64,000 nucleotides of DNA, taken from contig OY987243.1 of NCBI GenBank assembly GCA_963920765.1, positions 21,571,419 through 21,635,418 of the forward strand. Direction: 5' to 3'. Made by a program: the position numbers and the translations under genes. Below the pieces are notes generated by a model, which worked only from the letters and a program-made list of their open reading frames with translations, did not search any database and was not told where the DNA came from. The stretch comes from Ulota crispa (lineage: Eukaryota > Streptophyta > Bryopsida > Orthotrichales > Orthotrichaceae). Positions 37,501-46,885 of this stretch are shown in pieces. Position 1 is the stretch's first letter, and the number at the start of each line of letters is the position of its first letter.

Positions 37501-37586
37501 ACGACGTCTTCAAAGTGGCAGTGATGCTCTACTTATTTGGAACTGTAATTTGGAATTTATTTTCATCTGGGGAGAAAGTTTTTGAT
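23027..37586 (+). CDS. PHT4;4: Plastid anion/ascorbate transporter, PHT4;4 (ANTR2) type
   Basis: Major-facilitator (SLC17/PHT4) protein; Arabidopsis PHT4;4 is a chloroplast-envelope ascorbate transporter. Inferred exons: 23027-23087, 24691-25259, 27208-27315, 27789-27944, 29893-30108, 30925-31134, 32287-32424, 33502-33603, 34284-34349, 35094-35178 and 37492-37586, all GT-AG and in phase, about 601 aa. The first ~185 residues form a Ser/Arg-rich transit-peptide-like region ending in a Lys/Gln/Glu stretch. Twelve membrane segments follow. Family hallmarks: FLLCNMDRVNMSIAILPMS, SSFFWGYLLTQ, GGIWADRIGGK, GEGVAMPAMNN, SRSLALVYSGMYLGS, CHNWGTFILLTWMPTYYNQ, FSQSGLYSNHQDIGPRY and GVLLGMSNTAGVLAG. As written, a T run at 37560-37564 shifts the frame, so the protein ends NLFFIWGESF instead of the conserved NLFSSGEKVFD, whose stop would be at 37588-37590. 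Exon 1 rests on one phase-compatible ATG and donor and is the least certain exon. Confidence 0.9.
24385..24510. repeat. Degenerate CAATATTTTGCA repeats in transporter intron 1
   Basis: The motif CAATATTTTGCA or close variants occurs at least four times in about 125 bp. Similar words recur near 33720-33800 and 46015-46080. Confidence 0.4.
25299..25717. mobile_element. Foldback MITE in transporter intron 2
   Basis: Near-perfect inverted arms of about 170 bp (GGGAATTGATATGTGCACACC; later GGTTACAATT and CTAGAACCACAAAGGAGG) around a central ~85 bp. It begins 40 bases after the exon 2 donor. No second copy in the window. Confidence 0.7.
25720..26740. repeat. ~240-bp tandem repeat in transporter intron 2
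   Basis: Units start near 26153, 26407 and 26638 with AGGGYTGGTTTCTTGTTG. An earlier partial unit is at about 25720-25821, cut off by the MITE at 25822-26153. One unit (26489-26530) resembles the end of exon 2 and its donor, with TGCAACATGGATAGGGGACG against TGCAACATGGACAGGGTACA. Confidence 0.6.
25822..26153. mobile_element. MITE, TAAGGTAGGAGGCTC family, intron 2
   Basis: 332 bp, TAAGGTAGGAGGCTCATG at the left and CCTACCTTA at the right; a second internal palindrome centres on CACCTCCTCAAATGTACAT. Same family as 13901-14447. Confidence 0.65.
29157..29751. mobile_element. One-ended copy of element A in transporter intron 4
   Basis: It reads as the reverse complement of 383-1000 (for example GAAGTTCAATAAACCTAACTAAG) and ends ACATTTAGGGG followed by TTAA (29752-29755). 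The other terminus is missing or unrecognisable. Confidence 0.55.
30240..30880. repeat. ~350-bp tandem duplication in transporter intron 5
   Basis: Two diverged copies begin CTTTGCAAATTTGGGAGTAG at about 30243 and 30596 and share CATGCAAGGGC, GTTTAAGCCAT, TTAGCTTGC and CCACGTGTCC. Confidence 0.6.
32595..32905. repeat. Dispersed repeat in transporter intron 7
   Basis: Aligns with 6070-6385 (ATATTGC.TTTAGGTTGCC, CATTTTACACTATAT, ATGAGTCATGAGGTAACTT). Non-coding. Confidence 0.5.
32901..33142. mobile_element. Stowaway-like MITE in transporter intron 7
   Basis: The left end TTCCCTTGTCCTAAAATGACTG and the right end (CAATCATTTTGGGTTGGAAGGAG) are imperfect inverted repeats resembling the CTCCCTCCGTCCC ends known for Stowaway elements. 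Confidence 0.45.
35503..35824. mobile_element. Foldback MITE, second copy, transporter intron 10
   Basis: Ends GGGAAAATTTGATGTATACCC and its inverted counterpart; divergent copy of 15664-15975. Confidence 0.6.
36609..36828. mobile_element. MITE, TAAGGTAGGAGGCTC family, intron 10
   Basis: Ends TAAGGTAGGAGGCTCTAA and GACCTCCTACCTTA. A shorter member with a different interior. Confidence 0.5.
36861..37263. mobile_element. MITE, GTAGGTTGAGAGCAG family, intron 10
   Basis: Inverted ends GTAGGTTGAGAGCAGATTCG and CTGCTCTCAACCTACAG. About 400 bp, without the nested insertion carried by the copy at 12028-12842. Confidence 0.6.
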
Positions 37587-37590
37587 TAGT

Positions 37591-38055
37591 GCACATCATT
37601 AGAACTAATCCCTATATTATTCTTTTGACCATTGAATTTTGATCATCCTCCTTACTTCTTTCCCTTTTCTTTTGAAATTTTAATCCACCTGGGAAATTTC
37701 CCCATGGGCTTGTAGAATAGGGCTACAGGTGATTAGTTTCTGGTTTCAACTGCAATTCTTAGTGATATATTCCAGCATGTATCCGTGCTAGTAGGAATTC
37801 TAGATGTCTGGAATCGTCAAAATTCCTTTCCATTGACCCCTTCAGTTTCAAAGAACATTCTTTGTTGGTATTGTACCGGATGTAATTTTTGAACAGAAGC
37901 GATGTCGATTGGATGACGTCTTTGTACAGTACAAATGCTTGTGAAAGGTGTTGTTGTTTGGTCCACTGTAGTGAAAAAGAAAGGGAATTGCTTAATCCAC
38001 CACACTTTTTGCTAAATCTACTACGTTGCAATATTACGCCATGTTTTGGAGTTCT
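37591..38055. other. Transporter 3' region
   Basis: Presumed 3'UTR and intergenic DNA. No additional gene or repeat seen. Confidence 0.4.
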
Positions 38056-38059
38056 TTAA

Positions 38060-38283
38060 CCCATGAATGGCCCAAAAGTCCTTTGTGACCATATATGCGG
38101 TTGTATGTACAGATGTATTTGAGCTGCTCTAAGGGCTTTTCAAATTTTTTTATGCACCCACCATCATATAACTTTTCAATATGTATGATTGTAACACTTA
38201 ATTTCTAATTGATTCAAACTTCTTAATATTGGTTGCGACTGTATTTGGTATCATATCTCCAAAGTCCAAGGGCCCTTCAGGGG
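38060..38283. mobile_element. TTAA-flanked element H
   Basis: 224 bp between TTAA sites (38056-38059 and 38284-38287). Ends CCCATGAATGGCCCAAAAG and GGGCCCTTCAGGGG. Its right part is shared, inverted, with 14480-14615, and its right terminus resembles the left end of element E. Confidence 0.6.
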
Positions 38284-40337
38284 TTAAAGAAAAGAAGAGC
38301 AAATTTTCTATTTATTGGTTGATCATTTAATGATGATGGCAAACTTACCTATTCTCAAAACATTTAGTAGCCTGAAGAGAAGTTGCCTTTCCCTCTCTTA
38401 AGGTATCATTCATGCAGGTAGACCTAGATTTCAAAAAAGTGGAGTTTCATGGCTCATTTTATTGCACAATGCACATATGTCGATGTTGGGCAACTTGTCA
38501 ACAAGGGTAGCTAGAGGACATGGTTATTTTAGCTTGACATGACCCGGCCCCACATATGGTAAGTTATGTGCAGTAAACTCAGTTGAGTTTCATGGCAGGT
38601 TGTTAGTGGCCCTGATAGGACCCAGCCCCACATTGACATCAATGTGTGTAGTAAACTTAGCCAAGTTCCATGGCAAGCTATGCCACTGACTCTTTAACAT
38701 ATTTTTCTACTGCTATTGAATATTATGCTAGAATTTTATGTATTTGAAGTTATGGAAGTAAAGTGAAGTAAAAAAAGAATAAAGGAAAGAGTAGACAAAG
38801 AAAGAAAAGGAAGGAAGGAAAGAGTGAATAAAGAAAAATAATAATATATACATTGGAATATGTTTCCCATCATCATTAGATGGTCACTAACAAGTACAAA
38901 AAAAATTCTTCTTTTCTTTAAGAAAATCCCAAGCTAGTGCAGTGTGGCGGATTTAGCAATTCCTGAAAAAATGTTGGTTTTATTATTACTTTAGGATACA
39001 ATGTCTTGGATTAGTTATGGCCTCAAATGACCACAAACACTTACTATGAAGATGAATACGCTAATTTTGTAAAAACCATGAATAAAGAGTTTGTTTTTTT
39101 TGTTAACTCATAATATTTACTCTTGGGGACCTATAAAATAATTGAATGCTCTAACTTTAATTTATTGTATTAGCAATGGCCCAGTTTCATTGTTGCTACA
39201 AAGCGTTTCTAGAGATGGTAAAGCACATTTCTATATCGCAAAACAAAAGTTTCACCAATCAATTCCATGTGGGTAAGTAAATTTCCAAAATTTATCAATT
39301 TGAAGGAGGCTTATTCAAAGTTTTGTTTTCAGTGTCACTAGCAAAACCTAGGCAAGTCAAGTTTCCTTAAATTCCTATCTTAAAATGTGTTTACTTCCAT
39401 GCATTAATACCAAAAAGTCTTTTATCTTTTCTCCAAATTTTAAATTCCTTTTTTGTATGGAAGTTTGCCCAAAGGACAAAGGCTAGCAAATTTGATTGTT
39501 ATTTTTGAGTTGTTTTTGATTCCAAAGTTAACATAGAAGTTTGATCTTATTTACCCTATAATTAAAAAACTCAAAAACAACAAACAATCTTACACTAAGA
39601 ACCTATTTGATGCTTATGAATTTTACTATTCAAACTCATGTTTGAAAATTTATTCTATGAACAAACTTTCATGCTAGCCTTAAATTGAATAACTTAAAAA
39701 CAATAACAATTTGATATTCCAAAATTATTTACCATTATTGAATTTCATTATGTTGCATTCTTTTCACAAGTTGCATTGACCATTGAAAGTTTCAAGCTTC
39801 CTTTTCAAATTCATATAAAGCAATTTCCAATCTATGTTGGGTGCGCTAAAAGCATCAACAAGTTGCAAGAACAAGTACTTCCCAAAGTTGGCTTATGCCT
39901 AACTTAGAATGAGTATTCTTTCATGGCCAACTCTATGTTGCCTTTTAGCATGCAACAACTCTTGAACATATTTGCCTGCTCTTGAATGCTAAATCCACTC
40001 ATTAGTTGAATGCTTGCCTCATGCACAATGTTGTGTATGAGGAAGCGCTTTTGTAATTACTATGGAAGATTTGTTTATAAACACTCAACAATACACCTCC
40101 AATGATGAATTCATGATGACAACCAATTCTTAAATTTTTTTGGAGACTTTCAAAACTTAGGACATTTTTTGTGACAATACATTTTTTAAAATTTCATTCA
40201 TACATGTGAATGTCTCCCGCATCACCCTATCATTAGGACAGGTAAAAAAGACTAGGACTCCAAAAGGATTTATTGCTGTTGAGTTTTACTATTCAAAACT
40301 TAGTTGTTTTACTTATGGACAAATAAAAGCAAGGTGG
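38284..40337. other. Intergenic DNA with a short tandem duplication and a purine tract
   Basis: Two ~75-bp copies around GACCCRGCCCCACAT lie at 38538-38610 and 38617-38690. A strand-asymmetric A/G-rich tract occupies about 38758-38850. The rest is AT-rich with no gene seen. Confidence 0.4.
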
Positions 40338-40341
40338 TTAA

Positions 40342-40581
40342 CCCTTGAGCTCCCCAGGGGCCAAAACATGGCCTCTCGGTTTTGGAAAACTTCCTTGTTT
40401 GACCGTTATAATCTTTTCAATGGTACTGTGAAAGGACGTGTCCTTTTCCTTGGAGCTCCGGGCCTATGTTCACTACCAATCGGTACGGTTAATTTTTGTG
40501 GATCTCTTTTAGGTTATAGTTTGATTGGAATGAGTTCTAGAGGGTTTGGATATGAGTGAACTTGTGTAGAGCACTCAAGGG
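40342..40581. mobile_element. TTAA-flanked element I
   Basis: 240 bp between TTAA sites (40338-40341, 40582-40585). Ends CCCTTGAGCTCC and CACTCAAGGG. The right TTAA abuts the start of the MITE at 40583. A 117-codon frame through it is considered chance. Confidence 0.55.
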
Positions 40582-40582
40582 T

Positions 40583-40880
40583 TAAGGTAAGAGGCTCATA
40601 AATTGACTGGGCTGTAAAACCGACCATGGCCTAGAGGTACATTTTGCTTTCTTTCATGTACCAGCTCAAGGGGTGAGCGGTTTTAATGACTAGTGCATTT
40701 AAACTTCAAAAATTCATAACTAATTCCACAAAAATCCAAAAAATATGAAATGACTTAGATTTAGATGCAGAATTTCATTTTTCTTCCTACCAAAATTTAT
40801 TGAAAATTTATTCAATCAATTTAGCTTCCTCAAAATAGCAAACAACTCTTACATGCATGGTTTATGAGCCTCCTACCTTA
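40583..40880. mobile_element. MITE, TAAGGTAGGAGGCTC family
   Basis: Ends TAAGGTAAGAGGCTCATAAA and TTTATGAGCCTCCTACCTTA. The interior shares a TTCATAACTAATTCCACAAA stretch, inverted, with 25822-26153. Confidence 0.65.
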
Positions 40881-41881
40881 TATGGCTGCACAAGATCTGG
40901 AAAGAACTTAGTGTTAGTTTAATGCTAGTCAATTGAAATGAGAAAAAACCGTTTGCAATTTATAAACTTTGGCTAAAATCCAATCAAAAATCTTAAGTTT
41001 TTTTTTGTGAAATACAGAAAATAATCGAAAGAGCTCCTTGATAAACCGGTTCAACACAGGAATTAAAGGAAATCTACCGAAGAAGCTCAAATATTTCCCG
41101 GACCTTGTGGCCGAAGTAAAACTACCACAATCAAATAAACTCGGAGTACACGTGTCACACAGGGACACACTGCAGGGTCGGAAAATGCCATATCAGCACT
41201 TCCAACGGCACTACACGTGCATCCATCCAGATATCTTCATATTTCCTAGATGTACACCCCACGCCGACTTTCACTGCCCTTTTACCCGCCATTGCTTATT
41301 CGGACTCCTCAGCGATGGTGACGCAGTTTTCCGTTCTCGCCATTTCCCATTCAAATTTGCGCTCTGTCTTTGCAACTTTCGGCCATTTTATCGCAAACAT
41401 TTCAACAGCTTTCTTAAACCTTTCCTCGTACTTGTAGCAAAATTTTGGCTACAGACGTTGCGCCTGAGATTTCTCTCTAGTGAAGTCTGGCGAGGTTTTG
41501 GTGACGTTGTTAGGGTTTCAATATTAAGCAGCTCAAATCTTTGTCGATTTCTCTTCATTTCTGTTAATTTCTGTTGATATCTGTTCATTAGATTTTGTTG
41601 TGCATTTTTCTCAGTGTTCGCAGCCTTTTTTTTGAACGGCTCTTTGCTATTTTGGTTGATTTTTCGGTTTTTCCGGGAAGTGTGTGTTCTGATGATGTTT
41701 TTAGTTATGAAGGAGACATTAGGTTGACAGCTCTGGAGACGAGCGCAGACAGTTCGTAGAATTCACGGATATTTGCTTGTTTTAGTGTCTTAGTTGTTTG
41801 TAAGCTTTTATATGTTTTTGTATGTTTTTGTAAGTTTTTGTTAGTTTTTGTGTTTTTTTGAGAAGTTTAGGAGAGATTAAG
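40881..41881 (+). promoter_or_regulatory. Promoter and 5'UTR region of the SUN gene
   Basis: Base composition becomes more balanced from about 41030. A telobox (TTAGGGTTTCAATA) lies near 41511, and TTTTTGT-rich leader repeats (TATGTTTTTGTAAG) occur at 41808-41860. A 179-codon frame at 41038-41577 lacks protein-like features and is probably leader sequence. Confidence 0.35.
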
Positions 41882-44085
41882 ATGTCTGCAGCAGCAGCAG
41901 CTCCTGCAACGGCCACGGGCACGGCGATCTCCGGAGGAGGAGCCGCGGCGCCGGAGAAGGTGGCGACGAAAGTGCGAAAGAGGACGTTAGCGTCGAAAGG
42001 CACGTCGGAGGGCACGGAGGCCCCTCCGCTCGCCACTTCGAGCGCCGTGACGCGTGCAAGGCGAGCTCGAGATTCGAAGATGATGTTGGAAGATGCGGGC
42101 ACGGGGCTTGCGTTTTCGAGGGATCTTAGTGTTGTGAACGAGGACACGGAGAAGTATAAGAATGATAACTACAATCAAACTCCGTTATCCACCCCGACGG
42201 TGAAGAAGCATGCTCTTGTGGATATTGCTTCTGGCCGAGCGTCTCCCGCGAAGCACAAGACTCCGGTGAAATCTGGGATTCATAAGGCGAAGGGCAAGAA
42301 GAGATCGTTGTTTGATACGATGAGCCATTTGTTTTCTCCCTTGTTTTTGCTCTTCATCGTCGTTGCAGGGCTCGGTACTACTGTTTGGAATATGCGGCCA
42401 AGGCCTGTGGCTCATCACTGGGATGTGTCTTCTGCTGAAGTTGAGAAGTTGGAGGAGTTTGTTACCAAGACAACGAAATGGATGCAGGTGAAAAATCAGT
42501 GCCCTACTATTTTACACTTTGGATTTCTTTTCACCTTTTATTTGAGTTTCTCAGCATTTGAGCCATGCCTGTATTAATCGTCTTTATGTCTTATCCTTTG
42601 CGCTCATTTGGAGTTCAAAGTTGTCGTCTTCAGATTGTTTGAGCGATATCGATTCATACTGAATCATATCGAACTTTATATGCAACAGTTGATACAAATA
42701 ATCTTATCTCCAATCAGATAAAACGTTTCTTAAATTTGTCGATGTGTGAGTCTCGAATTTTGACATGATTTGCCACTTGTGTTGTAACAAGTGAGGTGGT
42801 CTTTTGGTTATCAAATTCATGTGCTACCATTGTCTCATATAATCTCTTCATCAGTTTACGAAGACCTTCGTCACTAGAGCGTCTTTTCTCAATTTTCCTG
42901 TTCTTGCAGGTACAATTGGAAGTTCTTGACATGAAGATCGATAAACAATCGAATGAAGTACGAGACGAATTCACACAAAAGCTTAACTCCCAATTTGCTG
43001 AAATCGCATCTGGAGTGGAGGGATTGAAGTCTCAACTCGACCAACTATATCAAAACGGGGTTCCATTGAATCGTAATGAAGTCATGGAGCTTGTGAAGAA
43101 CGTTGTGGAGCAACGTGCTTCTGAGAGTAACAGTAAATCATTCAGTCTTGAAGACGTCCGGTCGATTGCAAGGAAAGTAGTTTTGAGTGAGGTGGAGAAG
43201 CATGCTGCCGATGGAATTGGGCGAACGGATTACGCTCTGGCCAGTGGGGGTGGGCGCGTCGTAGATCATTCTGAGGGACTATTCCTGGGTAGAAATCGCC
43301 AATGGTCTACCATGGCGTTCAGCAGTATCCTTCCAGGGGCTACAAGGAGGCACCCGCTGGCACAGAAAGTGCTGGAACCCAGTTTTGGTGAACCTGGTCA
43401 GTGCCTGCCTTTGAAGGGCAGTAACGTCTATGTGGAGATCTCTCTTCGGACATCCATGCGCCCTGATGCTGTCACTCTTGAGCATGTTTCCAAGGTAATA
43501 CATTCACGCCATATGTGGATTTTTGATTGTAGTTCATGGGGATTACTGGTAGTTGTCGTGCAGGTTCGGGTCTTCCAATTGTGGACAGCTCTAACTTGTC
43601 TTCAATTTTTTTTATGTTATTATTTTTAATCGATTAGAACCGAATCTGCCCTTCCTATGGTGGTAATTTTAGTGCTGTTATTGATGTATACTTGATTTAT
43701 CATTGGCCTAACAGTTATGAAGCATTTTCATATGATGACCTAGAGTTGTAGAAGAATCTCTTTATATCTGACGCTGATTTATTACGTGCAGAGTGTTGCA
43801 TACGACATGTCAAGCGCACCGAAAGAATTTCAGTTATATGGTTGGCGAGAGATGCGACCAGCTGACCGAATTGCGCAGCCTTCTCCAGTTCATAGGTTGC
43901 TGGGACAGTTCATTTACAACACAGATGGCCCTGGTATCCAGACATTCCATCTTTCTGAAGACGACGTAGGTGGTGAACTGATAAACATGGTCCGACTGAA
44001 TGTGTTGACCAACCATGGAAGTCCCCTGCACACTTGCATCTACCGGATCCGTGTTCACGGTGCAGATCCTCAGGCAACATTATGA
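41882..44085 (+). CDS. SUN1: SUN-domain inner nuclear membrane protein
   Basis: Plant SUN1/SUN2-type protein, the inner-membrane half of the LINC complex that binds KASH proteins in the perinuclear space and positions nuclei and chromosomes. Exons 41882-42487, 42910-43494 and 43792-44085 (phase 0, GT-AG) give 494 aa; Arabidopsis SUN1 is about 470. Residues 1-145 are a basic, Ala/Thr-rich nucleoplasmic region. One membrane segment lies at about 149-169 (LFSPLFLLFIVVAGLG), followed by a coiled-coil-like stretch at about 183-300. The SUN domain at about 305-488 has GRTDYALASGG, EPSFGEPGQCLPLKGS, VTLEHVSKSVAYDMSSAPKE and NHGSPLHTCIYRIRVHG. Cys366 and Cys479 are in the conserved SUN-domain neighbourhoods. 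The start is the first ATG of the frame, 24 nt after a non-ATG opening of the frame. Confidence 0.94.
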
Positions 44086-45584
44086 TCGCGTGGAACACTT
44101 TCAGATTCTCATCTGTGAAAGTTCACTGTTCGAATCTACCAAGGTGAGAAGTGATGGAGATTTTCACTACAGCATTTGCGAGAGCTTTATGGCAACACAC
44201 CATTGACCAACTGTAGGTTACAGAAGCCGCTTTCATGTTCGGGCATGGAGGTTCTTTTGATTATTTTATCTTGTGTAGACTAACAAAGTTGCGTTCTTGC
44301 TGAAGTTTGAGACAGTTGCGGCCAATGCTGTACAATAAGACCACACTTTTTGGAGTAGGGAGCAGACGTAGACCCTTGAGACTTCGTTCAGTATCTTGCG
44401 GAGGCTAAGATGCAAGGCTCGGCAATTACAATCTACTAAGGACGTGTGGAGTCACACCCACACTTCCTGAACTTTCGAAAGCATTAGACGGCGTTCATGA
44501 CGGTATCATTATGTGCCTGGCTATGTACGCTGTCATTGAATGGATTACTCTAGGATTTAGAATCATATTTCGTTGCTCGTTTGGTGCTGACTTGGAAGAA
44601 TTAGTGAACTTCGATAGGTAGCTAGTCAGAGCAGATCATTTGGTTGCTTGTTGTGGATATTAGTCCTTTTCGTTCAGAGACTCTGAAATCCCTGTATATT
44701 TGGAATTTTGTTCATTGATGAGAAAAAGAATTTTGTGCCTGTATGCTTGTCATATTGCTCACCCAATTACTGTCAGTTCTGGGTACTCCGTACTTCATAG
44801 GATTCCTGGCAACGTGGGAAATTTGTGATATCTTCCGGATTCGCAACTGCCAAGGATATCATTCAGCGCTCAGAAACATCTGGCCTTATCGGAATCTAGG
44901 CCCTTGACTAACTTACTTCACTGAGGGCCAGGAAGAGGCTCGTCTACTGAGGAGACCATGTGTGCAGGATTGGCCATCTGAAGCCTTCTTTTAGCATGGG
45001 CACCAAGTTCTTGCTTTGTGGATTGCAAAATCTAATTTCCTAGCTTAAATTCTCATGATGGTTTCACATGGTAGTTTGAAGGTTAGTTTATCGTCTTTTT
45101 CCTCAAAGTTTCACGTAAGAGAGCTGACGCTGTGATGCATACGTTGTTCTTCACCTCTGTATTTGCAATTTTTTTATATTCTTCTTATGAGGTAAACCAA
45201 ATTTTGTGTTCCTGAACTTTGAAAACATTTCTTACAATATTTCTTGATCATCAATTCCCTTTGACATGATGTCGAGGATCAAATTCTGTTACTTTCAAAG
45301 TTTTGATATATTTAGAGTTGTTTGTTGGGAGATCTGTAATACTTCAGAGAAATCTTTGGGTACAAAAGAACCAAAATCTGTTCTAGATCAAACTTTTAGG
45401 AAAATATGATTGCCTGTGTACTACTGTCTATTAGGAGGTCTGCCGTTTGTGCAAAGCCGGCTTCCGTAGCTCTGTCTTTCCCAAAAGTCTATTTTTCCAA
45501 TATGCGCACCTGAGACCGAAAAGTTTTATTGTAGATAATCGCCTCAACTTTGTAGTTGGTTAATTTTTCTCGCTTCCCTCTCGT
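44086..45584. other. SUN 3' region and intergenic DNA
   Basis: The first several hundred bases have composition like the gene and probably include the 3'UTR. No further gene or repeat recognised. Confidence 0.4.
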
Positions 45585-45588
45585 TTAA

Positions 45589-45924
45589 CCCTTAAAGGAC
45601 TGACCTTGAACCCGTGGCTCAGACCCAGGAGAGTGTGTACTGTTCATGGGCAGTGAACAACCTGTATTCTCCTCAAAAGAAGGAAAAGTCAATAGTGTAT
45701 CTTGCCCTCACAAAAAGGGCAGCAGGGACCTTGTACATCATTTTACAAATTGGTGTTTTAAAAAATATGGAGGCATTGAAAGTAGCTACTTTTGGCATTC
45801 AATGATGTGGCACATCTCTCTAACCACTTTCAAGAAATTTTTTTGTAAAAGAAATCTTTTTCCACCCTCGGGGTGTGTTTTCGGCACTGAAAGGACAATT
45901 TTTGTCCTCTTGGACGGTTAGGGG
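45589..45924. mobile_element. TTAA-flanked element J
   Basis: 336 bp, TTAA at 45585-45588 and 45925-45928. Ends CCCTTAAAGGACTGACC and GGACGGTTAGGGG, only weakly inverted. Short internal frames judged non-genic. Confidence 0.5.
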
Positions 45925-45928
45925 TTAA

Positions 45929-46885
45929 GATTAATTCAAGATCTTTGCATTTAAGTAAGAATTTAAAAGTCTCAACTTTGGAATATTATGGCAATTTTTT
46001 GAATTTGAAAGATACATGCAAAACATTGGAATACGTAAGCAAAACATTGGAGTATCTAAGCAAAACATGGATAGATATTTGAATGTTAAGTGACAAACAT
46101 ATCTTAAAATTACATGGAAAATCATAAATTAGTTCAAAACGTCCTATCTATTTAGTTAATTGAAAAATAATATTTATCTGGTGCTCTTTACCCTGATAGT
46201 TACACACCAAGGTCCTCGGTACACATGACACTAAAGGTTATAAAAGCCATTGATGAATATGGTGTTTTCAACAATGCCAATAATAGAAATATACGAAGAT
46301 GGGGATATTGTAATTTGTATGGTTTAATAATTTGTCTCAAATTTGATATTGGAAGTGAAAAAACTAAAATATAATATGAAAGATGATAGATTTAGTTTTT
46401 TTATTGATTTTCTAGATATTTACTAATTAGTGCTAGATTTTGTATTTCAAATTTCTATTCAACTTCAAATCTCTAAATTGGCATGTTTGATGATCAACAT
46501 TTCTTTAAAGATCAAAATAAGGTTATTCTACTTTAGGTATCTCCTTAAATATCTTGATTTATTAAATGAGTTACCAATCTAGCATGTTGTATGATTGGAA
46601 ATGTAAGGTTACTAGTAAGAGTACAATCTTTGACTATTGTAGATTATGTCTAAGTAGAACCTAGAAGAAAAAGAAATGACACAACTTGCTAACCCACTAG
46701 TATGACAAATTATAATATATTTGTAATGTTTAAATGTGACTCAATATGACCTTTGAAACCTTCTCATTCATGAATAAAAATATTCTAGTTTCTATAACCA
46801 TGCATCTTGCTCCCTAGAAGCCTAATGACCAACCAAAAGTTTATGAACTCAATGCTTGTCATTTAGTAAAAGAAACAGGCATCAT
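45929..46885. other. AT-rich intergenic DNA
   Basis: A few GCAAAACATTGGA repeats at 46015-46075. Otherwise no gene or bounded repeat seen. Confidence 0.4.

Noticed and set aside
40206..40559. 117-codon frame across element I
   Set aside because: Runs through a TTAA-flanked repeat boundary and has no conserved features.
41038..41577. 179-codon plus-strand frame upstream of SUN
   Set aside because: Phe/Leu/Arg-rich translation without domain character; best explained as promoter or 5'UTR.
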